Below are positions 1-9,034 of a stretch of DNA of 64,000 bases, in pieces. The notes beneath the pieces are model-generated. The model ran no database searches. It worked only from the letters and a program-made list of their open reading frames with translations, and was not told the DNA's origin. The first letter of the stretch is position 1. Every line of letters begins with the position of its first letter. This DNA is from an uncultured Eubacteriales bacterium (GTDB lineage Bacteria > Bacillota > Clostridia > Christensenellales > UBA1242): contig CATLAM010000002.1 in assembly GCA_949878485.1 (NCBI GenBank), positions 1-64,000 of the forward strand. The letters run 5' to 3'. The position numbers and the translations under genes were made by a program.

Positions 1-522
<522 letters not shown>

Positions 523-560
523 TGAAATAAATGTAATATAAGTGAAAAATAAAATAACTA

Positions 561-589
561 TTGAAAATCAAAAATAAATATGATATAAT
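561..589 (+). promoter_or_regulatory. Sigma-A-type promoter for the 274-aa gene
   Basis: TTGAAA at 561-566 and TATAAT at 584-589 are separated by 17 bp; an AAAGGAG ribosome site and the ATG at 608 follow directly. Confidence 0.7.
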
Positions 590-607
590 GAAATAAAGGA
601 GCAAAAA

Positions 608-1432
608 ATGATAAAAGTTAAAAATATTGATCTTTGGAATGACCACAAACCATCTCAATCTATTGATCCTTTTATAATAGATTATTTCAATAAATCAACT
701 GAAACTTTTGATTATGACAAAGTAATATTAGCCCCAAACCTTTGTGGAAATTATCAAGTTAAAAACCATGGTGTAGAAATAAATTTTTCCGAATGTCCAA
801 ACTTTGATGGAGGAATAATATTTCTTAAAAACAACAAACCGATCAGACTTTACCTTTGCCAAACCAACGAAATTGTCACTAAAGAACTTGGTTACAATTA
901 TGGTATGCGCGATATAATTAAAGTAATCAGGTCAAAGAATAAAATTGGAAATACAAACAAACCACTTTCACAACTTTTAAAACAAAACAACATTAAAATT
1001 GAAGTTGACAATACTATCCAATCAAAATATGTCTCAAAAAATGGTTACGCATCAAAAAATCACCCTGTCCTTGAAAGCGCTGATCATTTATATATTCTTA
1101 AAGGTCCAACTTTTTTAGATAACATAAACAACTGGGAATGTGCGAATTTTTATCCTGACATTGAAATAAATTTAGGCGTTATAGGAAAAAACTTTGAAAT
1201 TGACATAGAACATCAAGGATATATAATTGGAATTAAACAAAATATAGAAGGTCTTAGAGAAAATCAAAAAGGCAAGAAATGTTATGGAATAGCATTACAA
1301 AAATCAGAAAATCCAGTTATACATTCTCAAATGACAGAATATGCAGAATCTTTTACAAAGCATGTTGGACTTATTCCAAGCAAAGAAACTCGCGAAATTA
1401 ACCTTGCAGAATCACTTCTTGATTTAAAATAA
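608..1432 (+). CDS. Unknown 274-aa protein
   Basis: A complete frame with an AAAGGAG site 7 nt before the ATG, its own promoter and its own terminator, so it is a real single-gene unit. I recognise no family. It has no signal peptide or membrane segment. Composition is Asn/Lys/Ile rich, with an N-terminal part containing several Cys residues and a more charged C-terminal half. It is divergent from the collagen-like gene, which hints at an accessory region but says nothing about function. Confidence 0.75.
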   Translation: MIKVKNIDLWNDHKPSQSIDPFIIDYFNKSTETFDYDKVILAPNLCGNYQVKNHGVEINFSECPNFDGGIIFLKNNKPIRLYLCQTNEIVTKELGYNYGMRDIIKVIRSKNKIGNTNKPLSQLLKQNNIKIEVDNTIQSKYVSKNGYASKNHPVLESADHLYILKGPTFLDNINNWECANFYPDIEINLGVIGKNFEIDIEHQGYIIGIKQNIEGLRENQKGKKCYGIALQKSENPVIHSQMTEYAESFTKHVGLIPSKETREINLAESLLDLK

Positions 1433-1437
1433 ATAAA

Positions 1438-1465
1438 AAAACTGTGTTATATACACAGTTTTTTT
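1438..1465 (+). terminator. Intrinsic terminator
   Basis: AAAACTGTG and CACAGTTTT form a 9-bp stem around a 7-nt loop, followed by a T run. It ends the 274-aa gene just before the oppositely oriented tRNA-Cys. Confidence 0.8.
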
Positions 1466-1468
1466 ATT

Positions 1469-1543
1469 TGGAGGTACCACCCGGATTTGAACCGGGGAAT
1501 AAAGGTTTTGCAGACCTTTGCCTTACCGCTTGGCGATGGTACC
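1469..1543 (-). tRNA. tRNA-Cys (GCA)
   Basis: On the minus strand a 75-nt cloverleaf runs from GGTACCA to TGGTACC-T-CCA. The anticodon loop reads CTGCAAA with anticodon GCA, the T arm has GGTTCAAATCC, and the CCA end is encoded. Confidence 0.95.
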
Positions 1544-1778
1544 ATATTCCTTTTAGAAATCTTATACAATATAACATATAACAGAATGTTTGTCAAACTT
1601 TTTTGCAAGTTTTCTTTATTTTAATATTTATGAATTAATTGTAAAATATGTTATTTTAAAAAAATTTTTGATTATTTTTTCAAAAAGTTTGAATTTTGTG
1701 TAAAAACACTTGATTTTTTGTTTGATTTTTGGTATATTATTAGAGCGATTGCAATTGCACGAGCATACAATTTAATAT

Positions 1779-1853
1779 GCGGGAGTGGCTCAGTGGTAGA
1801 GCGTTGCCTTGCCAAGGCAAATGTCGCGAGTTCGAATCTCGTCTTCCGCTCCA
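1779..1853 (+). tRNA. tRNA-Gly (GCC)
   Basis: A 75-nt cloverleaf with acceptor GCGGGAG/CTTCCGC, anticodon loop TTGCCAA (anticodon GCC), T loop GTTCGAATC and an encoded CCA. Its last 31 nt are duplicated at 2025-2055. Confidence 0.95.
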
Positions 1854-1865
1854 GACAAAAAGAAT

Positions 1866-1894
1866 GCACTTATTAAAATATAAGTGCTTTTTTT
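1866..1894 (+). terminator. Terminator after tRNA-Gly
   Basis: GCACTTA and TAAGTGC form a stem followed by a run of T, 13 nt after the CCA end of tRNA-Gly. Confidence 0.75.
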
Positions 1895-1920
1895 GTATTA
1901 AGCGACATTTGCATAACATA

Positions 1921-1952
1921 GTTTCCTAAAATGTTTAACATTTTAGGAAAAA
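1921..1952. repeat. Inverted repeat between tRNA-Gly and its duplicate
   Basis: TTTCCTAAAATG and CATTTTAGGAAA form a perfect 12-bp stem around a 5-nt loop. A second, shorter hairpin (TTTTGCC/GGCAAAA) lies at about 1979-1998. Neither is next to a recognised gene; both lie in the segment bounded by the two copies of the tRNA-Gly 3' end. Confidence 0.6.
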
Positions 1953-2024
1953 AGGAATAAATGAGCAATAGATGAAATTTTTGCCTATTTGGCAAAAATA
2001 AATAAAAGCGAAATTTATGACGCA

Positions 2025-2055
2025 GTCGCGAGTTCGAATCTCGTCTTCCGCTCCA
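2025..2055 (+). repeat. 31-bp duplicate of the tRNA-Gly 3' end (att-like)
   Basis: The sequence is identical to positions 1823-1853: the end of the variable region, T arm, acceptor strand, discriminator base and CCA. No D arm or anticodon arm precedes it, so it is not a tRNA gene. A direct repeat of a tRNA 3' end is the usual footprint of tyrosine-recombinase integration into a tRNA. Only about 170 bp lie between the copies, with no integrase, so this looks like the remnant of an excised or decayed element. Confidence 0.7.
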
Positions 2056-2098
2056 AAAATAAAACAAACCGATAAGGGCTATAAACTTTGAAACTAGC

Positions 2099-2135
2099 AA
2101 AAAACGAACTTAAAAAATGAAGGTTCGTTTTTGTT
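2099..2135. terminator. Hairpin terminator between tRNA remnant and MFS gene
   Basis: AAAAACGAAC and GTTCGTTTTT form a 10-bp stem with T on both outer flanks; it could end transcription from either side. Confidence 0.6.
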
Positions 2136-2164
2136 ATTTGTTAAAATTTTAAAATATTTTACGT

Positions 2165-3403
2165 TTATATTTTATTTTTCTTTACATTTTTATTTTTTAA
2201 AAATAAAATGATATACAAAATCATGGTTAATAAAGAAACTATTGATGCGACAAGAAATAATATACGATACACCCATAGATTATTTTGTTGATTTATGCAA
2301 AATATTGATAGTAAAGTAATCACTAAGCTTGAAAGCCCTACAAAGAACTTGCAAACCGACACATACATGGTTTTATTATCTATAGAAGCATATTCGTAAA
2401 TACCATTAGATTCAAAAAGTGAAAACCCAGCACGTCCAAATCCGAAAATCAGATATATTAAAGGAAGTATATAAATTAAAGTATTTTTAAATATGGTCAA
2501 ACTTAGAGTAAGTATAATAAGAGAAATAAAACTACAAAGTACACACATTTTATAATTATTATATTTTATCGCAATTTTGCTGAAAACCCATCCTCCTAAA
2601 ATATTAGCCAAGTAATTTATAACTGCTAAAATTGTAATATACACATAACTTAAGCCTATATATCTTAATAAATATAAAGATAAAAAGCATGTTCCTAAAT
2701 TGTATGCAAAATTATAAAGAGTTGTAATGACAATTATTTTAGAAAATGACTTATCTTTAATAGGTGTAGAAATTGTTTCCTTCAAAGAAATTTTTTCTTT
2801 TTCTAACACGATGGGTTTATCTAATTTTATACGAAGTATGACATCGATACTCGTTATTGTTAAAATACAAATGAAAATTAAAAGATATACATAATAAGAA
2901 TCGTAATTATCCAATATGAAACTCAACAAAAATTGAATTATAGTAGCCATAATAACAACTAAAGTGTTTTTTTGCCAATAGAATTTTTTCGCATCATTTT
3001 TGTGTAAAGTTTGCATTCTCCAATTTACGAAAGGTGCATATGTAATTTGAGCACAAATTGAGTTTATTGATATCAGAATTAAAAACAAAGATGTTTTTGC
3101 CACATGGTTTGGAACAAAACAAAGAAAGATTAACAAAAAGAAAGTGATTCTTGAAAAATAATAGATGGAAAGAATGGTTCTTTTGGATTGCTTAATTCTT
3201 GAAAAAAGAGGCGCACTAAATATTTGAACTATACAAAATAATACTCTTAACGCAAGAAAAAGCGAAATAAGTTTTTCGCTTAGTCCTAAATAAATAGCAT
3301 AACCAGTTATAAGTGCAGAACAACTAAGTTCGTTTGCGATGTTATCAAACGAGACAGCAAAATATAATTTATTGTAATTCTTTTTATATGTTTTTTCTTC
3401 CAT
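2165..3403 (-). CDS. MFS-type membrane transporter
   Basis: The 412-aa protein is almost entirely hydrophobic, with about 12 predicted membrane helices and a charged central loop near residues 195-215 that divides two six-helix halves, the usual layout of the major facilitator superfamily. Short basic loops such as SRIKQSKRT between helices 2 and 3 fit the family. The substrate cannot be told from sequence. An AGGA site lies before the ATG at 3403. The gene stands alone, flanked by a tRNA-derived repeat on one side and a structured non-coding stretch on the other. Confidence 0.8.
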   Translation of the reverse strand: MEEKTYKKNYNKLYFAVSFDNIANELSCSALITGYAIYLGLSEKLISLFLALRVLFCIVQIFSAPLFSRIKQSKRTILSIYYFSRITFFLLIFLCFVPNHVAKTSLFLILISINSICAQITYAPFVNWRMQTLHKNDAKKFYWQKNTLVVIMATIIQFLLSFILDNYDSYYVYLLIFICILTITSIDVILRIKLDKPIVLEKEKISLKETISTPIKDKSFSKIIVITTLYNFAYNLGTCFLSLYLLRYIGLSYVYITILAVINYLANILGGWVFSKIAIKYNNYKMCVLCSFISLIILTLSLTIFKNTLIYILPLIYLIFGFGRAGFSLFESNGIYEYASIDNKTMYVSVCKFFVGLSSLVITLLSIFCINQQNNLWVYRILFLVASIVSLLTMILYIILFLKNKNVKKNKI

Positions 3404-3490
3404 TTATTTGTCCTATGATGAATTATAACATAAATTCTTACAATTTGCACAAAAAATGTAAAAATACATAAAACTTTTTATATTGGCATT

Positions 3491-3613
3491 TGGGCGTGTG
3501 CTTGGTATTATACAAGTTGCGTCGCTTCGCTCCAGTAGACAAGCACACGATTATAACTAATTTTGTTGCAAAAGAGCGGTTGCTGGCGGAGCGTAACGCA
3601 CACCGCTCTTTTG
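3491..3613. repeat. Two adjacent long inverted repeats
   Basis: The left one has 10-bp arms CGTGTGCTTG and CAAGCACACG enclosing about 35 nt with an inner GC-rich hairpin. The right one has 13-bp arms GCAAAAGAGCGGT and ACCGCTCTTTTGC enclosing about 20 nt, and on the plus strand is followed by TTTTTATTTT, so it could also terminate transcription. The GC content is clearly above the surroundings. Confidence 0.65.
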
Positions 3614-3644
3614 CTTTTTATTTTCTTCTCTCTATTTTCTAGTG

Positions 3645-3753
3645 TAAACGAATATTCTTTGTTGTCAAGGTTAATGCGAGTGTCTTATGATTGTTAGAAT
3701 TGTTATTTGAACGACAACCTGTGACAACGGCAGAGATATTCGTTTCTTTTGCA
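3645..3753. ncRNA. Possible structured RNA (rod with internal loop)
   Basis: The outer arms AACGAATAT and ATATTCGTT pair perfectly (9 bp). After an asymmetric internal loop of 6 and 8 nt, TTGTCAAGGTT pairs with AACCTGTGACAA with a single bulged base, leaving an apical region of about 40 nt. A closing stem, a bulge and an inner stem recall 6S RNA, but I see no diagnostic sequence and no clear promoter, so the identity is open. Confidence 0.35.
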
Positions 3754-3879
3754 GTTAAGAGAGAGTAACCACAAAAAAGAAAACATAGGCTGTTTTTGTC
3801 TATGTTTCTCTTTAATTTTTCTGCTAGTTTCAAAAGTTAGTAACTAAAGGTTTGTTTTTTATTAAAATACATAAAATGA

Positions 3880-5325
3880 CTATCTAATAACAACTGTGCC
3901 ATTTGTCCAAGATTCAATATAACTTTCAAGATTTATTCTTGCTGTTTTACTGAAACTTTCTGTAAGTTTTTCTGATGAAGAATTTTTAAAAGCATAATCT
4001 TTATAATATTCTTTCAAACATTTTATCAATTTCTTTTCGCCAAGGGTCTGTCTTAAACTTTCAAATAAAAGCATACCTTTCGTGTAAGTGCAATTTACAT
4101 ATTCCGGCTCAGTTGCAAACTCATTCAGATTTCTGTTCATGCTTTCATCCAAACTGCCATATACACCAGAATAGATTCTGACAAAATTTTTGTAACTTTC
4201 TGTTGCATTATTCATCACAATATCATAGTCAAATCCATAATCAGTGTATTCCTTAAAAAACAATGCAGTAGAAAATTCTGTTAAACCTTCGTCCACCCAA
4301 GCATTTTGAAACTCATTGTTGCCGACAATTCCATACCACCATTGATGTGCAATTTCATGCACAATAACATAGTTTTCAGTGTCATTATCTGCCAAATCGT
4401 CTGATATCATAACTAAGTTTGGATATTCCATTCCGCCAAAACAAAAATTTGTTTTAACTACACTTAATTGCTTGTAAGGATAGTCACCAAAATCTTTTTC
4501 AAACTTAATGACCGATTTAACCGCTGTATCTAAATGTTCTTGAGCATTTTCATCGTCATAATAATAGTAAAAAACATCCACATCCCCTGCTTTGCCACTT
4601 ATGATTTGAAAATCTTTTGAAAGCACAAAGCAAAAATCTCTCACTTTGTTTGCAGTGCATTTCACCTTTTTATTTTCTCCAGAAATTGTTTCTTTTTTGT
4701 CCCCAGTTGTTGCCACAACATAATCTTTGTTGCAATTTATTTCAACTTTAAAGTTTGAAACATCGCTGTAAAAAGGGTCACCATTAGGAGAAAAATCATT
4801 TTTAATAAATTCATTTTCGTAAACACAAGCAATAGGGAAAAAGTTTCCAAAATTGCAAGCCTTATTGCCATAACCTAATCTGTGGTTGATGTTTGCAAGA
4901 TTTACAGTAAAGTTTAAGTCCACAACCACTTCTTCATTTGGATAAAGTGTGTTAGCAAGGTCAACTTTCAAAATATTTTTGTTTTCTGACAACATAACTT
5001 CAACTTCTTGTCCAGCAACAAAAACACTTTCAAAAGTCAAGTTTCCATAACTTTCCCCATTTGGATATGCTCTGTTGTTGTAAGAAGTCGGAACAGCCTT
5101 GACACCTTCATCAAACCCATTGGCATAGACGAAAAAGCATAACTCTTGCAAAGCATTTTCAGAGTTGTTTACATAAGTCACCTTTTCATTGCATTTCAAA
5201 GTTTTTTCTTCTTCATTGAAAAAAGCCACAATGTTGTAAGCATTCAATTTTTCTTCATCACCGCATCCAATTAAAACAAAAGGCAAAAATAAAACAAGTG
5301 CCAAAACTAAACAAATCTTTTTCAT
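3880..5325 (-). CDS. M1-family metallopeptidase lipoprotein
   Basis: The 481-aa protein begins with a lipoprotein signal peptide (MKKICLVLAL... LIGC, lipidated Cys at residue 21). The catalytic region has GGMEYP (297-302), the counterpart of the GxMEN substrate motif, then HEIAH (323-327) and a glutamate 19 residues later (E346, in VDEGLTEF), which are the zinc ligands and catalytic residues of gluzincin aminopeptidases. It should sit on the outer face of the membrane and cut peptides. The GAMEN motif has Tyr in place of Asn, so specificity may differ. A Spo0A-box-like TTTGTCGAA lies just upstream (5337-5345). The ATG has no strong ribosome site. Confidence 0.9.
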   Translation of the reverse strand: MKKICLVLALVLFLPFVLIGCGDEEKLNAYNIVAFFNEEEKTLKCNEKVTYVNNSENALQELCFFVYANGFDEGVKAVPTSYNNRAYPNGESYGNLTFESVFVAGQEVEVMLSENKNILKVDLANTLYPNEEVVVDLNFTVNLANINHRLGYGNKACNFGNFFPIACVYENEFIKNDFSPNGDPFYSDVSNFKVEINCNKDYVVATTGDKKETISGENKKVKCTANKVRDFCFVLSKDFQIISGKAGDVDVFYYYYDDENAQEHLDTAVKSVIKFEKDFGDYPYKQLSVVKTNFCFGGMEYPNLVMISDDLADNDTENYVIVHEIAHQWWYGIVGNNEFQNAWVDEGLTEFSTALFFKEYTDYGFDYDIVMNNATESYKNFVRIYSGVYGSLDESMNRNLNEFATEPEYVNCTYTKGMLLFESLRQTLGEKKLIKCLKEYYKDYAFKNSSSEKLTESFSKTARINLESYIESWTNGTVVIR

Positions 5326-5369
5326 AGTTTATACTATTCGACAAAAGCACAAAACATTCTTTTAAAAGG

Positions 5370-5398
5370 TTGTAAAAAAACAAAATTTATGTTATCAT
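5370..5398 (+). promoter_or_regulatory. Promoter of the dnaD-dnaC operon
   Basis: TTGTAA (5370-5375) and TATCAT (5393-5398) are spaced 17 bp; AAAGGAG precedes the ATG at 5441. Confidence 0.6.
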
Positions 5399-5440
5399 TA
5401 TTCTATCGTTTACAAAACTAAATGATAAAGGAGTTATATT

Positions 5441-6883
5441 ATGGCTTTTTGTAAATTTTCTGTTGACCTTATTGCCAACAACACCACCAATGTTGATAAC
5501 ATCTTTATCAACAACTATTTGCCATATGCAGACGCTAAATTTGTAAAAATCTATCTTTACGGGCTTTATAAATGCCAAGACTCCAATAGTAAAGACAACA
5601 CCATAGAAAATTTTGCCAATGAACTCCGCCTTAAAACTGAAGACATTGAACAGGCTTACACTTACTGGCAAGAACAAGGCTTAGTGCAAATTTTGAATGT
5701 CATTCCTTTTGAAGTCCGCTATTTGCCTATCAGCGATGTTTTGACCAACACAAAAAAATATAACGCCAAAAAATATGAAAGTTTCAACGCACAAGCACAG
5801 GAAATTTTAAGCGGAAGAATGATTACTCCAAATGAATATCGTGAATATTACGATGTAATTGAAAGATTTCATGTTGAAAAAGACGCACTTTTAATGATTA
5901 TTAAATATTGCGTAGACATCAAAGGCGACAATGTCGGCTATGCTTACATCACAACCATTGCCAAAGATTGGGCAAACCAAAAAATAACAACCTCTAAACA
6001 AGTGGAAGAAAAACTTTTGGAATTTGAAAACTTACGCACTGGACTTGAAAACATTTGCAAACTTATGGGCTATAAAAAGACAACTGGTCTTGAAGAACGT
6101 AACCTTTATCGCAAATGGGTGGAACAAGGTTTTGATGACGAAGTGTTGAATTATGTTGCGAAAAAACTTAAAGAAAAGAAAAAACCAAACTTCAGTTATA
6201 TGGACAACCTTTTAGAGCAATATTTTGCTTTAAAACTTTTCTCACAAAATGAAATAGAACTCTACGAAGAAGAAAAGAAAAGTGCCACACAAATCGCTAA
6301 AACTGTCACCCGCAACTTGGGGCTTTACATTGAAAATTTGGAACCTGTTGTTGACAACTATATCTTCAACTGGCTTAGACTTGGTTTCAGTGAAAACATT
6401 TTACAAGCAATCTCCAATTATTGCTTCAAAACCAACACTCGCACACTGGAAGGAATGGACAGAGTTTTAAATAAATTTCACAAAATGGGCATATTGACAG
6501 AAAAAGCATTGACGGAATATTTTGATGAAGTGCTTATTCAAGACAAAAAGATTAAAACAATTTTGGAAAGCATTGGATTATCTCGCAATGTAAATCAATA
6601 TGACCGCGATAAATATAAAGTTTGGAAAGAAATTTGGAATATGCCAGAAGATGTTTTGGAATATGCTTGCACCCTTGCCGTAGGCAAAGACCAACCAATG
6701 CAATATCTTTCCAGCATAATCTCAACTTTCCATGACAAAAATATTTGCACTCTGGAAGACGCAAAAAAATCCTTTGAAATCGTGAACACAAAATCAGTTA
6801 ACTCCAACTTTTCAACAGGACGCACCTATTCAAAAGAAGAATATAACGCCTTATATCAATCAATTGAAGAGATTGAAATTTAG
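5441..6883 (+). CDS. DnaD-domain replication initiation protein
   Basis: This 480-aa protein has an N-terminal winged-helix-like part (MAFCKFSVDLIANN...) and two or three repeats of the DnaD-like C-terminal domain. Segments around residues 190-270, 290-350 and 375-425 share the pattern of helices ending in Y..KLL..F or W...G. The architecture is that of clostridial DnaD/DnaB primosome proteins, which load the replicative helicase with DnaI. The adjacent gene, starting 9 nt after the stop, encodes a helicase-loader-like ATPase, which supports this role. Assigned from architecture and context rather than an exact match. Confidence 0.75.
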   Translation: MAFCKFSVDLIANNTTNVDNIFINNYLPYADAKFVKIYLYGLYKCQDSNSKDNTIENFANELRLKTEDIEQAYTYWQEQGLVQILNVIPFEVRYLPISDVLTNTKKYNAKKYESFNAQAQEILSGRMITPNEYREYYDVIERFHVEKDALLMIIKYCVDIKGDNVGYAYITTIAKDWANQKITTSKQVEEKLLEFENLRTGLENICKLMGYKKTTGLEERNLYRKWVEQGFDDEVLNYVAKKLKEKKKPNFSYMDNLLEQYFALKLFSQNEIELYEEEKKSATQIAKTVTRNLGLYIENLEPVVDNYIFNWLRLGFSENILQAISNYCFKTNTRTLEGMDRVLNKFHKMGILTEKALTEYFDEVLIQDKKIKTILESIGLSRNVNQYDRDKYKVWKEIWNMPEDVLEYACTLAVGKDQPMQYLSSIISTFHDKNICTLEDAKKSFEIVNTKSVNSNFSTGRTYSKEEYNALYQSIEEIEI

Positions 6884-6891
6884 GGGGAAAC

Positions 6892-7773
6892 ATGAAACAA
6901 GAAATAATTAAAAAAGCACAAAACAACATTCTTGAAAAGAAACTTAAAGCCGAAAATGATTATGAAAACATCATGAAAAATCTTTATCAAGATGAAAATT
7001 TTGTTTTGCTTGAAAAAGAATATACTCGAATTATAATTTCAAATGCTCAAAAAGAAAGCATTAATCAAAAACCAGATTCTAAAAAAGAAGAAGATTTAAA
7101 AAAGAAAATTTCAGAATATAAAAAATGCCATAACATTTCCGCTTTTCCCAACTATGCTTGTAAACATTGCAATGATGAAGGATTTATAAATGGTCAAATG
7201 TGCAATTGTCTGAAAAAAGAAATTTCAAGCATTATGCTTAAAGAAAGTGGATTTGAAACATTAAAATGTTTTGATGACAACAAAGACACAGCACTTGCTC
7301 CACTTTATAAACTTATGAAAGATTGGTGCAACAAAAAATCGGAAAAGAATTTAATTTACATTGCTGGTCCAACTGGTGTTGGAAAAACTTATCTTTTGCA
7401 GTGCATGGCAAACGAACTTATAAACAACGGTAAAATTGTCAAGATTGTCACCGCTTTTGCCATGAATCAAGATTTCAAGACATTTCAAAAAACTGGGGAT
7501 GATGAATACTTGCAAAAATATCTCGATTGTGAAGTTTTGTTTATTGATGACCTTGGAACAGAACCAATATATAAAAATGTGACTTTGGAAAATCTTTACA
7601 TCATAATAAATGAACGCAAAATGAGAAAACTCTCCACAATTGTTACAACTAATCTTACCTTGGAAGACATCAGAAACCGTTATGATGAACGCATTTTCTC
7701 ACGCATTATTGATCGCCAAACTTCTATAACCTTTTCCATTGATGGCGAAGATAAAAGAAAAATAAACCGCTAA
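6892..7773 (+). CDS. DnaC/DnaI-like helicase-loader ATPase
   Basis: In this 293-aa AAA+ protein, Walker A is GPTGVGKT (159-166), Walker B is LFIDD (216-220) and a TTNL sensor sits at 252-255. Before the ATPase core is a cysteine cluster (C90, C93, C104, C106) like the zinc-binding linker of Bacillus DnaI. It should load the replicative helicase at the origin or at restart sites, together with the upstream DnaD-domain protein. The ribosome site GGGGGAAAC overlaps the end of the upstream gene, so the two are co-transcribed. Confidence 0.85.
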   Translation: MKQEIIKKAQNNILEKKLKAENDYENIMKNLYQDENFVLLEKEYTRIIISNAQKESINQKPDSKKEEDLKKKISEYKKCHNISAFPNYACKHCNDEGFINGQMCNCLKKEISSIMLKESGFETLKCFDDNKDTALAPLYKLMKDWCNKKSEKNLIYIAGPTGVGKTYLLQCMANELINNGKIVKIVTAFAMNQDFKTFQKTGDDEYLQKYLDCEVLFIDDLGTEPIYKNVTLENLYIIINERKMRKLSTIVTTNLTLEDIRNRYDERIFSRIIDRQTSITFSIDGEDKRKINR

Positions 7774-7790
7774 CATCGGTTTATTTTTTA
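7760..7790. terminator. Bidirectional terminator between dnaC-like gene and MBL gene
   Basis: AAATAAACCG and CGGTTTATTT form a stem around a 7-nt loop that includes the dnaC-like stop codon, with T runs on both strands. Confidence 0.75.
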
Positions 7791-8399
7791 TCTACTTAAA
7801 AATTTAATCCAAAGATTTGCAACTTTATCTTGCACTTGCTTGGCATTTTCTTCACCATGACCTGAATACATGGTTTTGTAATCCAGCCCATGCAAAAATT
7901 CAAGGCTTGTTTTCATGGCAGACTTATCTCCACCATAAAGGTCAATTCTGCCCATATCTCTGCCAATAAGCACATCGCCGACAAAAATATCACCGTCATA
8001 CAAATAAGCCATATCGCTTTTGCTGTGACCACCAAGGGCAAAATATCTCACATTAAAATGTTGCAAACTCACTTCGCCATTACCATTTAAAAAACAAAAG
8101 TTTGAAAAATCAGAAATTTTCAATTTCCCTTCACTGTAATTATGTTCAGAATTTTCTAAATAGTCTTTGGCAAATTGACTGCAATAAACCTTGCAACCAA
8201 ATTCTTTGGCATATTCTTCCACATAAAAACAATGGTCATAATGTCCATGCGTTAAAAACACCGCTTCCACCTTTTTATTGCCAACAACTGCTTTAACCTT
8301 ATCAAGTTCCACACCTGCGTCAACAATAAAACAATTGTCCCCATTGGAAACAACAAAGACATTACTTTCCACTAAATTACTTACAATTCTTTCAATCAT
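7788..8399 (-). CDS. Metallo-beta-lactamase-fold hydrolase (glyoxalase II-like)
   Basis: The zinc-binding motif HGHYDH is followed by a conserved His in ALGGHSKSD, an Asp in GDVLIG and a terminal His in YSGHGEE, the ligand series of small MBL-fold hydrolases of the YcbL/glyoxalase II type. The protein is 203 aa from the chosen start at 8399 (MIERIVSN), which has AAGGA 9 nt upstream. The longer frame from 8444 would overlap the preceding gene by 22 nt and adds residues unlike the family. It is co-directional with the superoxide reductase gene, 23 nt away, so the two probably share a transcript. The substrate is unknown. Confidence 0.8.
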   Translation of the reverse strand: MIERIVSNLVESNVFVVSNGDNCFIVDAGVELDKVKAVVGNKKVEAVFLTHGHYDHCFYVEEYAKEFGCKVYCSQFAKDYLENSEHNYSEGKLKISDFSNFCFLNGNGEVSLQHFNVRYFALGGHSKSDMAYLYDGDIFVGDVLIGRDMGRIDLYGGDKSAMKTSLEFLHGLDYKTMYSGHGEENAKQVQDKVANLWIKFLSR

Positions 8400-8422
8400 C
8401 AATCTAAATCCTTCATAACTGA

Positions 8423-8803
8423 TTATAAAACATCTGTTTCCCAAAGTCCGTGCTTATTGCAATAAGCGTAAACCTTGCTTCCCTTTATGTAAGGAAAAAC
8501 AACTTTTGCTGTTTCATTTGGACAAAAACAAACTTTAATTTCTTTACTTTTACTTATCAAACCAACATATTCAATGTAATGTTCTTCTTCCATAACATGA
8601 TTTACAGAAACAACAATTTCGTTTCCCACAATTTCATAACATGGCTTATGTTTCTCAACAGCACATTCCACTGAATTGGCTTTAACTTCTTTCATAGGTT
8701 TTCCACAACATGAGATTCCACAACCTTTGCACTTGCAGTCTTTTTCAACTTGAACAACTGCACCGCAGTTTTCACATCTCTTTAAAATAATTCCTTTTTT
8801 CAT
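8423..8803 (-). CDS. Desulfoferrodoxin-type superoxide reductase
   Basis: The 126-aa protein has an N-terminal Cys-rich desulforedoxin-like module (C10, C13 and C32-C33, plus extra Cys in CKCKGCG) and a C-terminal catalytic domain. The iron ligands are H52 (EKHKP), H69 (NHVM), H75 (EEHYI), C115 and H118 (YCNKHGLW), matching the four-His one-Cys centre that reduces superoxide to peroxide. Such enzymes protect strict anaerobes during oxygen exposure. The N-terminal module has more cysteines than a plain desulforedoxin site. AAGGAGG lies 5 nt before the ATG. Confidence 0.92.
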   Translation of the reverse strand: MKKGIILKRCENCGAVVQVEKDCKCKGCGISCCGKPMKEVKANSVECAVEKHKPCYEIVGNEIVVSVNHVMEEEHYIEYVGLISKSKEIKVCFCPNETAKVVFPYIKGSKVYAYCNKHGLWETDVL

Positions 8804-8889
8804 TTAAGCCTCCTTAAACATTATAACAAATAAATCAAAATTTTTAAAATAAATTAAAAACAATTACAAAAACTATTTCTGCAAAAATC

Positions 8890-8918
8890 TTGACATAAAA
8901 ATTTATTTATAGTAAAAT
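8890..8918 (+). promoter_or_regulatory. Promoter of tRNA-Trp
   Basis: TTGACA (8890-8895) and TAAAAT (8913-8918), 17-bp spacing, 42 nt before the tRNA. Confidence 0.75.
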
Positions 8919-8959
8919 AATTCAGTCGAATAAAACGAAAAAATTGTTTAGACATATTT

Positions 8960-9033
8960 AGGGGTGTAGTTCATCGGTAGAATGAGAGTCTCCAAAACTC
9001 CAGAGGAGGGTTCGATTCCTTCCACCCCTGCCA
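8960..9033 (+). tRNA. tRNA-Trp (CCA)
   Basis: A 74-nt cloverleaf with acceptor AGGGGTG/CACCCCT, anticodon loop CTCCAAA (anticodon CCA), T loop GTTCGATTC and an encoded terminal CCA. Confidence 0.95.
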
Positions 9034-9034
9034 A

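Larger units (their letters stand above)
3404..3879. other. 476-bp gene-free stretch with several strong RNA-like structures
   Basis: No convincing coding frame. From left to right it contains CGTGTGCTTG...CAAGCACACG (3491-3551 region), a 13-bp stem GCAAAAGAGCGGT...ACCGCTCTTTTGC (about 3566-3613), a rod-like paired region at about 3645-3753 (separate entry), and a terminator-like hairpin with AGAAACATAG/CTATGTTTTCT arms at about 3770-3815 that would serve the M1 peptidase gene on the minus strand. The 64-aa frame at 3639-3833 overlaps the rod and lacks a ribosome site, so I did not call it. Confidence 0.6.

Noticed and set aside
1672..2100. Minus-strand frames with RKTRFELATFALARQRSTTEPLPH and SGRRDSNSRLRH
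   Set aside because: These peptides are the well-known mistranslation of tRNA genes; they cover tRNA-Gly and its duplicate.
3639..3833. 64-aa minus-strand frame
   Set aside because: No ribosome site, no family, and it overlaps strong RNA-like pairing.
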